Notes under the pieces: model-generated
What the model was told of the DNA's origin: nothing
Database searches by the model: none
What the model saw: only the letters and a program-made list of their open reading frames with translations
Position numbers and translations under genes: made by a program
From: Rubrolithibacter sp043763625
GTDB lineage: Bacteria; Bacteroidota; Bacteroidia; Sphingobacteriales; Sphingobacteriaceae
Assembly (NCBI GenBank): GCA_043763625.1
Contig: JAYULL010000187.1
Coordinates: 15,391 to 79,390, forward strand
Length of the DNA: 64,000 nucleotides
Direction: 5' to 3'
Part shown: piece after piece, positions 34,489 through 43,107 of the stretch
Numbering within the stretch: position 1 is the stretch's first letter
Layout: each line of letters begins with the position of its first letter

Positions 34489-35895
34489 ATGGCTAAAACT
34501 AAATCTGCTTATTTCTGCCAAAGCTGCGGGTTCGAATCGGCAAAGTGGTTAGGCAAATGCCCTTCTTGCAGTCAATGGAATACTTTTGTAGAAGAACTCA
34601 TTGAAAAGCCTAATGCTGCTATTCCGGTTTGGAAAACAGAACCGGGAGCTAAACAGCGGGTAGCAAAACCTGCTGAAATAAGCGAGATTGTTTTTCAAAA
34701 CGAACAAAGAATTTTAACTCCCGATAAAGAACTAAATCGCGTTTTAGGCGGAGGGATAGTTCCCGGTTCGCTTATACTAATCGGAGGTGAACCGGGGATA
34801 GGTAAGTCTACCTTGATGCTTCAAATTGCTTTAACGCTTAAGTCGTTAAAGGTTCTTTACGTTTCAGGCGAAGAGAGTGAGCAGCAAATAAAGATGCGGG
34901 CAGAGCGATTAACTCCCTTACTTCCCAAAGCAGCCGGCTCTCACTCCGGGTATAAAGGAGCTTATATTCTTACCGAAACATCTACTCAAAATATCTTCAA
35001 ACAGATTGAACTTTTGGAGCCTAATGTTGTAATAATCGATTCTATTCAAACCCTCTACTCTGCTCATATAGAATCTACTCCCGGAAGTGTTTCGCAAGTG
35101 CGAGAATGTACTGCAGAATTGCTTCGTTTTGCTAAAGAAAGCTCTACGCCGGTATTTTTAATCGGCCATATTACAAAAGACGGAATGATAGCGGGGCCGA
35201 AGATTTTAGAACACATGGTTGATACCGTTCTTCAATTTGAAGGCGACCGGCATCATGTTTATCGAATTCTTCGCTCGGTTAAAAATAGATTCGGCTCAGC
35301 CTCTGAGCTGGGGATTTATGAAATGCAGGGAAACGGCCTTCGCGAAGTTTCAAATCCTTCGGAAATTCTTCTATCTCAACGAGACGAGCCTTTAAGCGGG
35401 ATAACTATTTCCGCAATGCTCGAAGGAATGCGGCCTATGCTTATAGAAACCCAAGCATTGGTAAGCCATTCCGCTTACGGAACCCCTCAACGCTCTGCGA
35501 CCGGTTTCGATACCAAAAGAATGAATATGCTCTTGGCCGTTTTAGAAAAGCGATGTGGTTTTAAACTAAGTACTCAAGATGTTTTTTTAAATATTGCAGG
35601 AGGATTACGGGTTGAAGATCCGGCCATTGATCTGGGGGTTGTAGTGGCAATAGCTTCATCCCACGAAGATTTTCCGGTGTCTTTCAAAGTATGCTTTGCT
35701 GCCGAAGTTGGCTTATCGGGCGAGATAAGAGCCGTTAATCGGATTGAACAGCGTATTGCAGAAGCAGAAAAACTGGGCTTCGAAACAATTTTCATTTCAA
35801 AATTCAACAAAAAAGGTTTGGACCTTGACAGGTATAAAATCGAGATAAAAACAGTTTCAAAAGTTGAAGAAGTATTCAGAGCCTTGTTCGGCTAA
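34489..35895 (+). CDS. radA: DNA repair protein RadA
   Basis: 468 residues. An N-terminal C4 zinc finger (CQSCGFESAKWLGKCPSC) precedes a RecA-like ATPase with Walker A GEPGIGKS and the RadA-specific KNRFG motif (VKNRFGSASELGIYEM), then a Lon-protease-like C-terminal domain (GGLRVEDPAIDLGVVVAIASS). It is a branch-migration helicase in recombinational repair. The ATG at 34489 (MAKTKSAYFC) is the family start; a longer frame from 34402 would translate the terminator and repeats. Confidence 0.96.
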   Translation: MAKTKSAYFCQSCGFESAKWLGKCPSCSQWNTFVEELIEKPNAAIPVWKTEPGAKQRVAKPAEISEIVFQNEQRILTPDKELNRVLGGGIVPGSLILIGGEPGIGKSTLMLQIALTLKSLKVLYVSGEESEQQIKMRAERLTPLLPKAAGSHSGYKGAYILTETSTQNIFKQIELLEPNVVIIDSIQTLYSAHIESTPGSVSQVRECTAELLRFAKESSTPVFLIGHITKDGMIAGPKILEHMVDTVLQFEGDRHHVYRILRSVKNRFGSASELGIYEMQGNGLREVSNPSEILLSQRDEPLSGITISAMLEGMRPMLIETQALVSHSAYGTPQRSATGFDTKRMNMLLAVLEKRCGFKLSTQDVFLNIAGGLRVEDPAIDLGVVVAIASSHEDFPVSFKVCFAAEVGLSGEIRAVNRIEQRIAEAEKLGFETIFISKFNKKGLDLDRYKIEIKTVSKVEEVFRALFG

Positions 35896-35932
35896 ACGAA
35901 CATAAAAGCGGAAAGCCCGGTTAGGTTATGTA

Positions 35933-38536
35933 ATGACTAAAGGCCAAGAAATAATTTCCTCCTGGTTTCAATTTAAAGATTGGCAGCAGTTTCCGTTTCA
36001 AAACGAAATGGAGGAAGCATATTTAAACGGCTATTCCGGCTTGTTAAATGCTCCTACCGGGAGCGGAAAAACGTTCGCCTTGTTCTTGCCTTTTCTGGCA
36101 GACTACATTAACGAAAATCCCGACGATTATAAAACAAGAAAAAGCAACGGTTTGCTGATGCTTTGGATTACACCTCTTCGGGCTTTAACCAACGACATTC
36201 GCAAAGCAATGCAAAGTGTAGTAGACGACTTGGAAATCCCCTGGAAGATTGCTACTCGAACCGGAGATACCTCTGCAAAAGAAAAGCAAAATTTAAAGAA
36301 GAACAAAGCCGAAGTTTTACTTACCACGCCGGAAAGCCTCCATTTAATGTTGGCCCTAAAAGAATATCCGAAGCTGTTCGAAAACCTGCAAGTGGTTGTA
36401 GCCGATGAATGGCATGAATTGCTGGGAACAAAGCGAGGAGTACAGTTGGAGTTAGGTTTGGCGAGATTGAAAGCATTGCGGACCAGTAAGAGTCAAGAAA
36501 TAAGAATCAAGAGTCGAGAGCAGGGAGCAAAGAACCACGAGGCAGGGATCAAGAAGCAAGAAAAAACGGGAATCGGATTTCAGACCTCAGACACTAATCC
36601 TTCCTCCTTTAGCCTTCCACCTTTCGCCTTTCACCTTAAAATTTGGGGTATAAGCGCAACTATCGGCAATCTCGATCAAGCGGCTGAAGTGCTGCTCGGA
36701 AGCTCTTTTCCTAAGGATCAAATAAGATTGATAAGGGCAAAGCTTGATAAGAAAGTAGTTATTGAGTCGGTTATCCCTGAAAATATAGAAGAGTTTTCTT
36801 GGGCAGGGCATTTGGGGATAAAACTTTTGCCGGAAGTAATGGAGATTGTAGCTAAAAGCAAAACGACTTTAATTTTCACCAATACACGTTCACAATCTGA
36901 AATCTGGTATTCCTTTATCCTCGAAAAGTATCCGGAATATGCCGGAATAATGGCGATGCATCACGGGTCGTTAGATAATGAGTTGAGGAACTGGGTTGAA
37001 AATGCATTACACGAAGGTATTCTAAAAGTAGTGGTTTGCACTTCCAGTCTCGATTTAGGGGTTGATTTTCGTCCGGTTGATACTGTGATTCAAATTGGCA
37101 GCCCTAAAGGGGTTGCAAGATTTATGCAACGTGCCGGTAGAAGCGGGCATCATCCCGGAGCAATTTCCAGAGCTTGGTTTGTGCCTACACACTCGTTGGA
37201 ATTGCTGGAAGGAGCGGCAATAAAGCAGGCAATAGTTGAAGAAGTTTTTGAAACTCGAGATCCGATATTGCTGGCGATGGATGTATTGATGCAGTATTTA
37301 GTTACGTTGGCAGTATCAGACGGATATCGACCTGAAGAAATATTTCCGGAAATAAAATCTACGTATGCCTACGCAGATTTACGAGAATCTGAATTCATTC
37401 AAATTCTTGATTTTATAACAAAAGGCGGTAAAACGCTTTCGGCATATGACGAATTTCTAAAAGTTGAAATAGAAAACGGCCTATACAAAGTAAATAGTCG
37501 CCGAGTAGCCATGCGGCATCGTTTAAGCATGGGGACTATTGTTAGCGATGTAAGTATTCGAATTAAGTTTCTTACCGGAGGCTATCTAGGTTCTATCGAA
37601 GAAGACTTTATAGCCCGGTTGAAACCCGGCGAAAATTTCTGGTTTGCCGGACGAAGCTTAGAATTCATAAAAGTGAAAGAAATGACAGCCTATGTAAAGA
37701 AATCAGCTAAACCGAAAGGTAAAATACCCAGCTGGATGGGCGGACGAGTTCCTTTATCCTCTCAACTCTCGGCTATGTTTCGAAAAAAGCTCGATGATGT
37801 AGCGCATAATGTAGAAAAGGATCCGGAGATTATTGCGCTCAGGCCTTTGTTTAATTTACAAAAAGAGCTTTCACATTTACCGGTCCATGATGAGTTCCTG
37901 ATCGAAAAGTTTATTTCGCGAGACGGCTTCCACATGTTTTTCTACCCTTTTGAGGGCCGATTGGTTCACGAAGGAATGGCTTCGCTCTTTGCATACCGTT
38001 TGGGGAAAATTCGAAAAGGAAGTTATTCTATTGCTATGAACGATTACGGATTTGAATTATTAACAGATGAACCTATTCCTGTAGAAGAAGCTTTAACCAA
38101 AGATTTGTTTACCCTTGATAATTTAATTGAAGACATAGAACATAGCTTAAACGCAAATGAAATGGCTCGCCGACGATTTCGTGATATCGCTCATATCGCC
38201 GGCTTGGTTTTTACCGGTTTTCCCGGAAAGGTGATGAAAAATAAACATCTGCAGGCATCTACGTCATTGCTTTTTGAGGTATTTAAGGAATACGAGCCGG
38301 ATAATGTTTTAGTGCGTCAAGCTTATAATGAAGCGCTGCAATTTCAACTGGAAGAATTCCGTTTGCGAGAAGCTTTACAGCGGATTCAGAAACTAAATGT
38401 TATAATAACCGCAAGTGAAAAACCGACTCCTTTTTCTTTCCCGATCATGGTTGATCGTTTACGCGAAAAGCTGACAACCGAATCTTTGGAAGAACGGGTT
38501 GCAAAAATGACGGCTCGGTATTCAAAAAAAGCTTAA
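35933..38536 (+). CDS. ligase-associated DEXH-box DNA helicase with in-frame repeat insert
   Basis: 867 residues. Walker A is NAPTGSGKT, motif II is DEWH (VVVADEWHELLG), motif III is SATIGN, and the C-terminal helicase half has GRSGHHPGA-type motif VI (QRAGRSGHHPG), followed by the Lhr-like WH and C-terminal domains. The family works with an ATP-dependent DNA ligase and a metallo-nuclease in repair; neither partner is in this window. Residues 184-235 (nt 36482-36637) are an insert between motifs II and III that homologues normally lack and that is made of low-complexity repeat-like DNA. The rest of the frame is intact. Confidence 0.9.
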   Translation: MTKGQEIISSWFQFKDWQQFPFQNEMEEAYLNGYSGLLNAPTGSGKTFALFLPFLADYINENPDDYKTRKSNGLLMLWITPLRALTNDIRKAMQSVVDDLEIPWKIATRTGDTSAKEKQNLKKNKAEVLLTTPESLHLMLALKEYPKLFENLQVVVADEWHELLGTKRGVQLELGLARLKALRTSKSQEIRIKSREQGAKNHEAGIKKQEKTGIGFQTSDTNPSSFSLPPFAFHLKIWGISATIGNLDQAAEVLLGSSFPKDQIRLIRAKLDKKVVIESVIPENIEEFSWAGHLGIKLLPEVMEIVAKSKTTLIFTNTRSQSEIWYSFILEKYPEYAGIMAMHHGSLDNELRNWVENALHEGILKVVVCTSSLDLGVDFRPVDTVIQIGSPKGVARFMQRAGRSGHHPGAISRAWFVPTHSLELLEGAAIKQAIVEEVFETRDPILLAMDVLMQYLVTLAVSDGYRPEEIFPEIKSTYAYADLRESEFIQILDFITKGGKTLSAYDEFLKVEIENGLYKVNSRRVAMRHRLSMGTIVSDVSIRIKFLTGGYLGSIEEDFIARLKPGENFWFAGRSLEFIKVKEMTAYVKKSAKPKGKIPSWMGGRVPLSSQLSAMFRKKLDDVAHNVEKDPEIIALRPLFNLQKELSHLPVHDEFLIEKFISRDGFHMFFYPFEGRLVHEGMASLFAYRLGKIRKGSYSIAMNDYGFELLTDEPIPVEEALTKDLFTLDNLIEDIEHSLNANEMARRRFRDIAHIAGLVFTGFPGKVMKNKHLQASTSLLFEVFKEYEPDNVLVRQAYNEALQFQLEEFRLREALQRIQKLNVIITASEKPTPFSFPIMVDRLREKLTTESLEERVAKMTARYSKKA
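36482..36637 (+). repeat. repeat-like insert inside the helicase gene
   Basis: 156 nt (52 codons, so frame is kept). The first part is purine-rich AGAGTCAAGA/AGAATCAAGA-like units. The last 37 nt (36601-36637) are the pyrimidine CTTTYRCC tract seen at two other places in the window. It starts after the codon for Arg183 in LKALR and ends before KIWGISATIG. Confidence 0.7.
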
Positions 38537-38569
38537 ATTGAGTTTATTATTCATCTAAACCCACTTTCT

Positions 38570-40610
38570 ATGAGATTTAAATTTGCCTTATTTTTTGCCG
38601 CTCTATTCTTGTTTTTAGCCTGCGAAAATAAAAAGAGTTCTCAAACTGAAAACTCCGGAACTTCTTTCTTCGATAAAGGAGGAATGGATACAACCGTATC
38701 ACCGGGTGAAGATTTCTTTTTGTATGCTAACGGAAAATGGCTTAGGGAAACAAGGATTCCGGCATCTGAAGCCGGTTGGGGGCTCGTTCTACATCTTGTT
38801 CGAAGAAAATCAAAAGGAATTAAAGAAAATATTGGAAGAAGCATCGTCCGAAGACGGGGATAAGAATAGCGTAAAGCAAAAGGTAGGCAACTTTTATATT
38901 AGCGGGATGGATACGGCTGCTATGAATAAACGAGGCTTAGAACCGGTAAAACCTTTTCTCAATAAAATTGATGGAATTAAATCTGTTCAAGATTTAGTGA
39001 ATTTATCGGGAGAAGGCTATAAAGAAGGTAACGGCTTTTTGTTTGGATTCGACATCGGGCCTGACGATAAGATTAGCACAAAAAATGCAATTCATTTTGT
39101 ACAATCGGGCACCGGTTTGCCTACTAGGGAATACTATTTTAATATGGACACGTCTTCTAAAAAAATTCGGGAGGCGTATACTGAATATATTTCTAAACTG
39201 CTGGTATTGGCGGGCGAGGATAATGCGATTGCGAATAAAAGCGCCAAGGAGATTCTGAGTTTAGAAACAAAAATTGCTTCGTCGCATTCGAATCCAACCG
39301 AACTGAGAGATCCGATAAAGAACTACAACAAATATGCCCTTCGGGATTTTAAAAGGCAAATGCCCGAAATAAATTTCGATGATTTTTTAAAACATTTAGA
39401 AGTTAAACCTGACACCATTTTAATAGGCCAACCGCAGTATTATAAAGCCTTGAATAAATTGTTGAAATCTGAGCCGCTTAATATTTGGAAAACAAAATAC
39501 AGGGTTGTGACCCTTGATAATGCTGCTCCGTCTTTAAGTAAACCTTTTCGAGATGCATACTTCGAGTTCTACAATAAGGTATTAAACGGCCAAACCGAAC
39601 AAAATCCTCGGTGGAAACAGATGGTTAACCAAGTTGACGACGGTTTAGGAGAATTGCTAGGCGAACTTTATGTAGAAAAGCACTTCCCTAAAGCATCGAA
39701 AGAGCGGATGCTTTCCCTGGTTAATAATCTTCAGAAAGTATACAGAAGTCGAATCAGTAAGCTTGATTGGATGAGTCCTGAAACTAAGGAACGGGCCCTG
39801 GCAAAATTAGATGCCTTTATACAAAAGATCGGTTACCCCGACAAATGGAAGAAATACGATGAGGTAGAAATCAAAAAAGACAAATATTTTGAAAATCTTG
39901 TCGCTATTAACAAACACGATTACAAAGAAAAAGCGGGTAAATTAGGTAAAGAGGTAGATAAAACAGAATGGCAAATGACGCCACCTACGGTAAATGCCTA
40001 TTACAATCCGAGTTTTAACGAAATCGTATTTCCTGCCGGGATTTTAAAATTCCCCTTTTTTGATATCAAAGCTGATGACGCGGTAAACTACGGCGCTATA
40101 GGGGCGGTTATCGGCCACGAAATGACACACGGATTTGACGACCAAGGACGCCAATTTAACAAGGACGGGAATTTAGCGGACTGGTGGACGGCCGAGGATT
40201 CTAAAAAGTTTAAGGCAAAAGCTAAAGTGGTGGTTGGCCAATACAATAAATTCACGGTTTTAGATTCGCTACATATTAACGGTGAACTTACTTTAGGCGA
40301 AAATATTGCTGATATAGGCGGTGTAGCAATAGCATACGAAGCATTTAAACTAACAGAACAAGGAAAAGGAAAAGATAAAATAGACGGTTTTACGGGAGAT
40401 CAACGCTTTTTCTTATCGTTTGCACAAGTATGGAGGTTAAAGTACACACCCGAGAGTATCCGGTTGGGAATTGCTTCAGACACTCACTCGCCTGAACAAT
40501 TCAGGGTAAACGGACCTTTTTCTAATATGCCTGAGTTTTATAAGGCCTTTAATATTAAAGCCGGCGACAGAATGTATAGAGAAAAAGACAAAAGGGTAAG
40601 AATATGGTAA
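38570..40610 (+). pseudogene. M13 family metallopeptidase (PepO/neprilysin-like) with a frameshift
   Basis: A lipoprotein signal (FLFLACEN) and the family start DTTVSPGEDFFLYANGKWL are in the frame from 38570 up to ASEAGWG. The rest (SFYILFEENQKELKKILEE to the C-terminal KDKRVRIW, stop 40610) continues in another frame. The break is in the G5 run at 38778-38782; removing one G rejoins them to about 679 residues. All catalytic parts lie after the break: zinc motif HEMTHGFDDQG, third ligand in ENIADIGG, and substrate block NAYYNPSFNE. If the shift is a sequencing error this is a working periplasmic endopeptidase; if real, only an unsignalled fragment could be made. Confidence 0.85.
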
Positions 40611-40691
40611 ATATTAGGGCAGCTGCGGCGTTCCCGGAAAGCTTTTTTAACCCGGCAATGTTTTTGTAACCTTTATGTAAAAATATATACA

Positions 40692-40883
40692 ATGAACGTA
40701 AAACGCACTTTTGGAACGATACTTACCATACTAGGTATAGTAGGATTGATATATGCAGCAATCGGTTTTATACAAAACTCTGAAGGCTCAAAATCACTTA
40801 TTGTTTATGGTATTCTAGGACTGATCTTCTTTTTTTCAGGTATAGGCTTGGTACGAAATACGCAAGACGTATCCAAAGCTTGA
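40692..40883 (+). CDS. small two-TM membrane protein (63 aa)
   Basis: 63 residues with two hydrophobic helices (about 8-26, GTILTILGIVGLIYAAIGF, and 38-55, LIVYGILGLIFFFSGIGLV) and short polar tails. I do not recognise a function; similar small proteins are frequent in Sphingobacteriales. It is followed by a bidirectional terminator. Confidence 0.7.
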   Translation: MNVKRTFGTILTILGIVGLIYAAIGFIQNSEGSKSLIVYGILGLIFFFSGIGLVRNTQDVSKA

Positions 40884-40896
40884 TGATGATACAAAC

Positions 40897-40932
40897 AAGA
40901 AAGCCGGTTTCTAGACAGAATCCGGCTTTCTT
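40897..40932. terminator. bidirectional terminator
   Basis: AAGAAAGCCGG pairs perfectly with CCGGCTTTCTT across a 14-nt loop. It lies between the plus-strand small membrane protein and the minus-strand NlpC/P60 gene. Confidence 0.85.
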
Positions 40933-40946
40933 ATATCTATAAAAAC

Positions 40947-41501
40947 TTAATTATTTTCCAGATCCAGCTGATCTCTTAACGATTCTACTAACCGGCCACC
41001 CTTGTAGTAATATCTTCGCCAATAGGGCTCGTCTAAATTACTAATCATTACCCCTTTGCTACTAGAAGCATGTGCGAATTTATTATCGCCTATATAAACT
41101 CCTACGTGAGATATAGCACGACTTTTTATTTTAAAAAACACCAAATCACCTTCTTGCAATTCTTCTTTGTTAATCGGATTAACCATACTGAAAATATTGC
41201 GAGAGTTATTACCGATAACTGTATTAAAAACCTTATCGTACAGCTGATAAGCAAACCCTGAACAATCTACTCCTCGTTTATTATCTCCGCCCAACCGGTA
41301 GGGAGTCCCGATCCAATCGTAAACAAATTGATAAAGTTTTAAGTTAGATGTAGCTGATAGCGCTACACCCATAATTTGCGAGAAATAATCGGAAGCTAAA
41401 TTATCGGGATCTGCGATTTGGGTTTCTTCTTTTGCCGTTTGCGCCCGAGAGGACGCAAAAGTGAATATAAGTAGTATTGCTACTATTATTTTTTTACCCA
41501 T
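40947..41501 (-). CDS. NlpC/P60 family cysteine peptidase (C40)
   Basis: 184 residues with a signal peptide (IVAILLIFTFASSRAQ). The catalytic Cys is in GVDCSGFAYQLY, the His in ISHVGVYIG, and the polar third residue in FAHASSSKG. These enzymes cut cell-wall peptide stems (gamma-D-Glu-diaminopimelate bonds) in the periplasm. The block WIGTPYRLGGDNKRG is standard. It is monocistronic; an 18-nt operator-like palindrome lies about 80 nt upstream (41582-41599). Confidence 0.92.
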   Translation of the reverse strand: MGKKIIVAILLIFTFASSRAQTAKEETQIADPDNLASDYFSQIMGVALSATSNLKLYQFVYDWIGTPYRLGGDNKRGVDCSGFAYQLYDKVFNTVIGNNSRNIFSMVNPINKEELQEGDLVFFKIKSRAISHVGVYIGDNKFAHASSSKGVMISNLDEPYWRRYYYKGGRLVESLRDQLDLENN

Positions 41502-41581
41502 TATTAAACTCGTTTATAAGTTAAACCACCAAGACTATAAACGCCTTATACTTAATTTCAATACCAAGAGTTGCAAGTATA

Positions 41582-41599
41582 GGATAAAAAGTTTTATCC
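41582..41599. promoter_or_regulatory. operator-like palindrome upstream of the NlpC/P60 gene
   Basis: GGATAAAA and TTTTATCC are perfect 8-nt inverted arms with a 2-nt spacer. It sits in the 222-nt gap between the FucP-like MFS and the peptidase gene, both on the minus strand. The spacer is too short for an RNA hairpin, so a DNA-binding site is more likely. Confidence 0.35.
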
Positions 41600-41722
41600 C
41601 GAAACCCTATTTCTGAAAATTTAACACTTTTTAACAGCTTAGACTTGTTGTATTTTGTACACACTAAACGATTGAAACCGGTAAGACCCGGAATAATCCT
41701 CTATTATTTTTGAAACCTCAGT

Positions 41723-42961
41723 TTACTTTGAAACATGACCCTGTTGAAACCTGGTGCGAAAGAACCTGTAGCCGAATAAAAAGATAACAACATAGCAAAT
41801 TATCGGTAAGTAATAAGCGTGAGCCACACTGTATTTATCAGCTACTAAACCCATAAGCGGCGGCATTAACGCCGCTCCCACTACACCCATTACTATAAAT
41901 GACGACGCTTGCTGCGTTTTTGCCCCCATGTCTTTTAATCCTAAGCTGAAAATTGTGGGGAACATAATTGAGAAAAAGAAATTTATCATGATTAAGGCGA
42001 TAAAGGATATCCATCCGGAATTTTGAGCTACAAGAATGCACATTACAATATTAGCCAGGGCAAAGCCCGCCAAGAGCTTGTTTGGAGCAATAAAACGCAT
42101 TAATCCGGTACCTATAAACCTTCCAACCATCATCATAAGCATACTTAAGCTGAAGTAATAAGAGGATTTTTCGGCAGAAAAGTGCATGTCTTCCACTCCG
42201 TAAAAAATGAAGAAAGCCCAAGTTCCGCCTTGAGCGGCAGTATTAAAAAACTGAGCAACAACAGCCCATACAAAGTGTTTATGAGCAAAAATGCTTGTGG
42301 AACTATGAACTTTTTCTTCGTGCTCAACCTCGCTTACATGGGGATCGACAACCGGCGGAACTTTAACAAACCAAAAAGCAACAGCAATACTCAGAATGAT
42401 GGCCCCAATTACCATATAAAGAGTTTTAACCGAAACTAAGTCGTTAGAATGAGCTTGACCCGCCCGAAGAATAAAGTATCCCCCGATGAGCGGTCCGATA
42501 ACCGCACCGACGCCGTTAAATGATTGTGCAAAATTTATTCTTTGATCACTGGTTTTTTGGTCGCCAAGTGCTGCAACAAAAGGATGGGCAACAGTTTCTA
42601 AAGTAGCAAGTCCGCAAGCTAAAATGAATAAGGCACCTCTGAAAAAAGTAAAAGATTCTGCGTTAGACGCAGGAATAAATAGAAAAGCGCCCAGTGCATA
42701 AAGAGTTAACCCTAGCAGCACACCGTTCTTATATCCAAATCTTTTCATGAATAATCCTGCCGGGATTCCCATAACCGCATAGGCCCCGAAAATTGAAAAC
42801 TGAACTAATCCCGATTCTGACTTTGATACTCCCAAAACGGACTGAAAATGCCGATTTAAAACGTCTCCCATTGTTATGGCTACTCCCCATAATAAAAACA
42901 AAGAGGTTACAAATATCAAGGTAACGATATACTTACTTTCTGTGAATTTAGGTTGGCTCAT
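41723..42961 (-). CDS. sugar MFS transporter (FucP/glucose-galactose type)
   Basis: About 412 residues with 12 predicted transmembrane helices. FLLWGVAITMGDVLNRHFQ, FGAYAVMGIPAGLFMKRFGYK and the PFVAALGDQKTSDQRINFAQSFNGVG block are diagnostic of the FucP subfamily, which imports L-fucose, glucose or galactose with protons. The ATG at 42961 (MSQPKFTESK) is preferred over a TTG three codons earlier. It is divergent from the FG-GAP protein gene. The substrate is not determined. Confidence 0.9.
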   Translation of the reverse strand: MSQPKFTESKYIVTLIFVTSLFLLWGVAITMGDVLNRHFQSVLGVSKSESGLVQFSIFGAYAVMGIPAGLFMKRFGYKNGVLLGLTLYALGAFLFIPASNAESFTFFRGALFILACGLATLETVAHPFVAALGDQKTSDQRINFAQSFNGVGAVIGPLIGGYFILRAGQAHSNDLVSVKTLYMVIGAIILSIAVAFWFVKVPPVVDPHVSEVEHEEKVHSSTSIFAHKHFVWAVVAQFFNTAAQGGTWAFFIFYGVEDMHFSAEKSSYYFSLSMLMMMVGRFIGTGLMRFIAPNKLLAGFALANIVMCILVAQNSGWISFIALIMINFFFSIMFPTIFSLGLKDMGAKTQQASSFIVMGVVGAALMPPLMGLVADKYSVAHAYYLPIICYVVIFLFGYRFFRTRFQQGHVSK

Positions 42962-43107
42962 ATGATACAATTGGTTTTTAAAACTATAAAATTTTGACGG
43001 AGAAAGAGGAAATTAATTTTTACTTTCAAAAACTATAATTTAACTTCTGATTCGGCGTATTTCTTTAATTACCGATTTTTTTAAACAACCGGAAACAGGC
43101 TCCCCAA

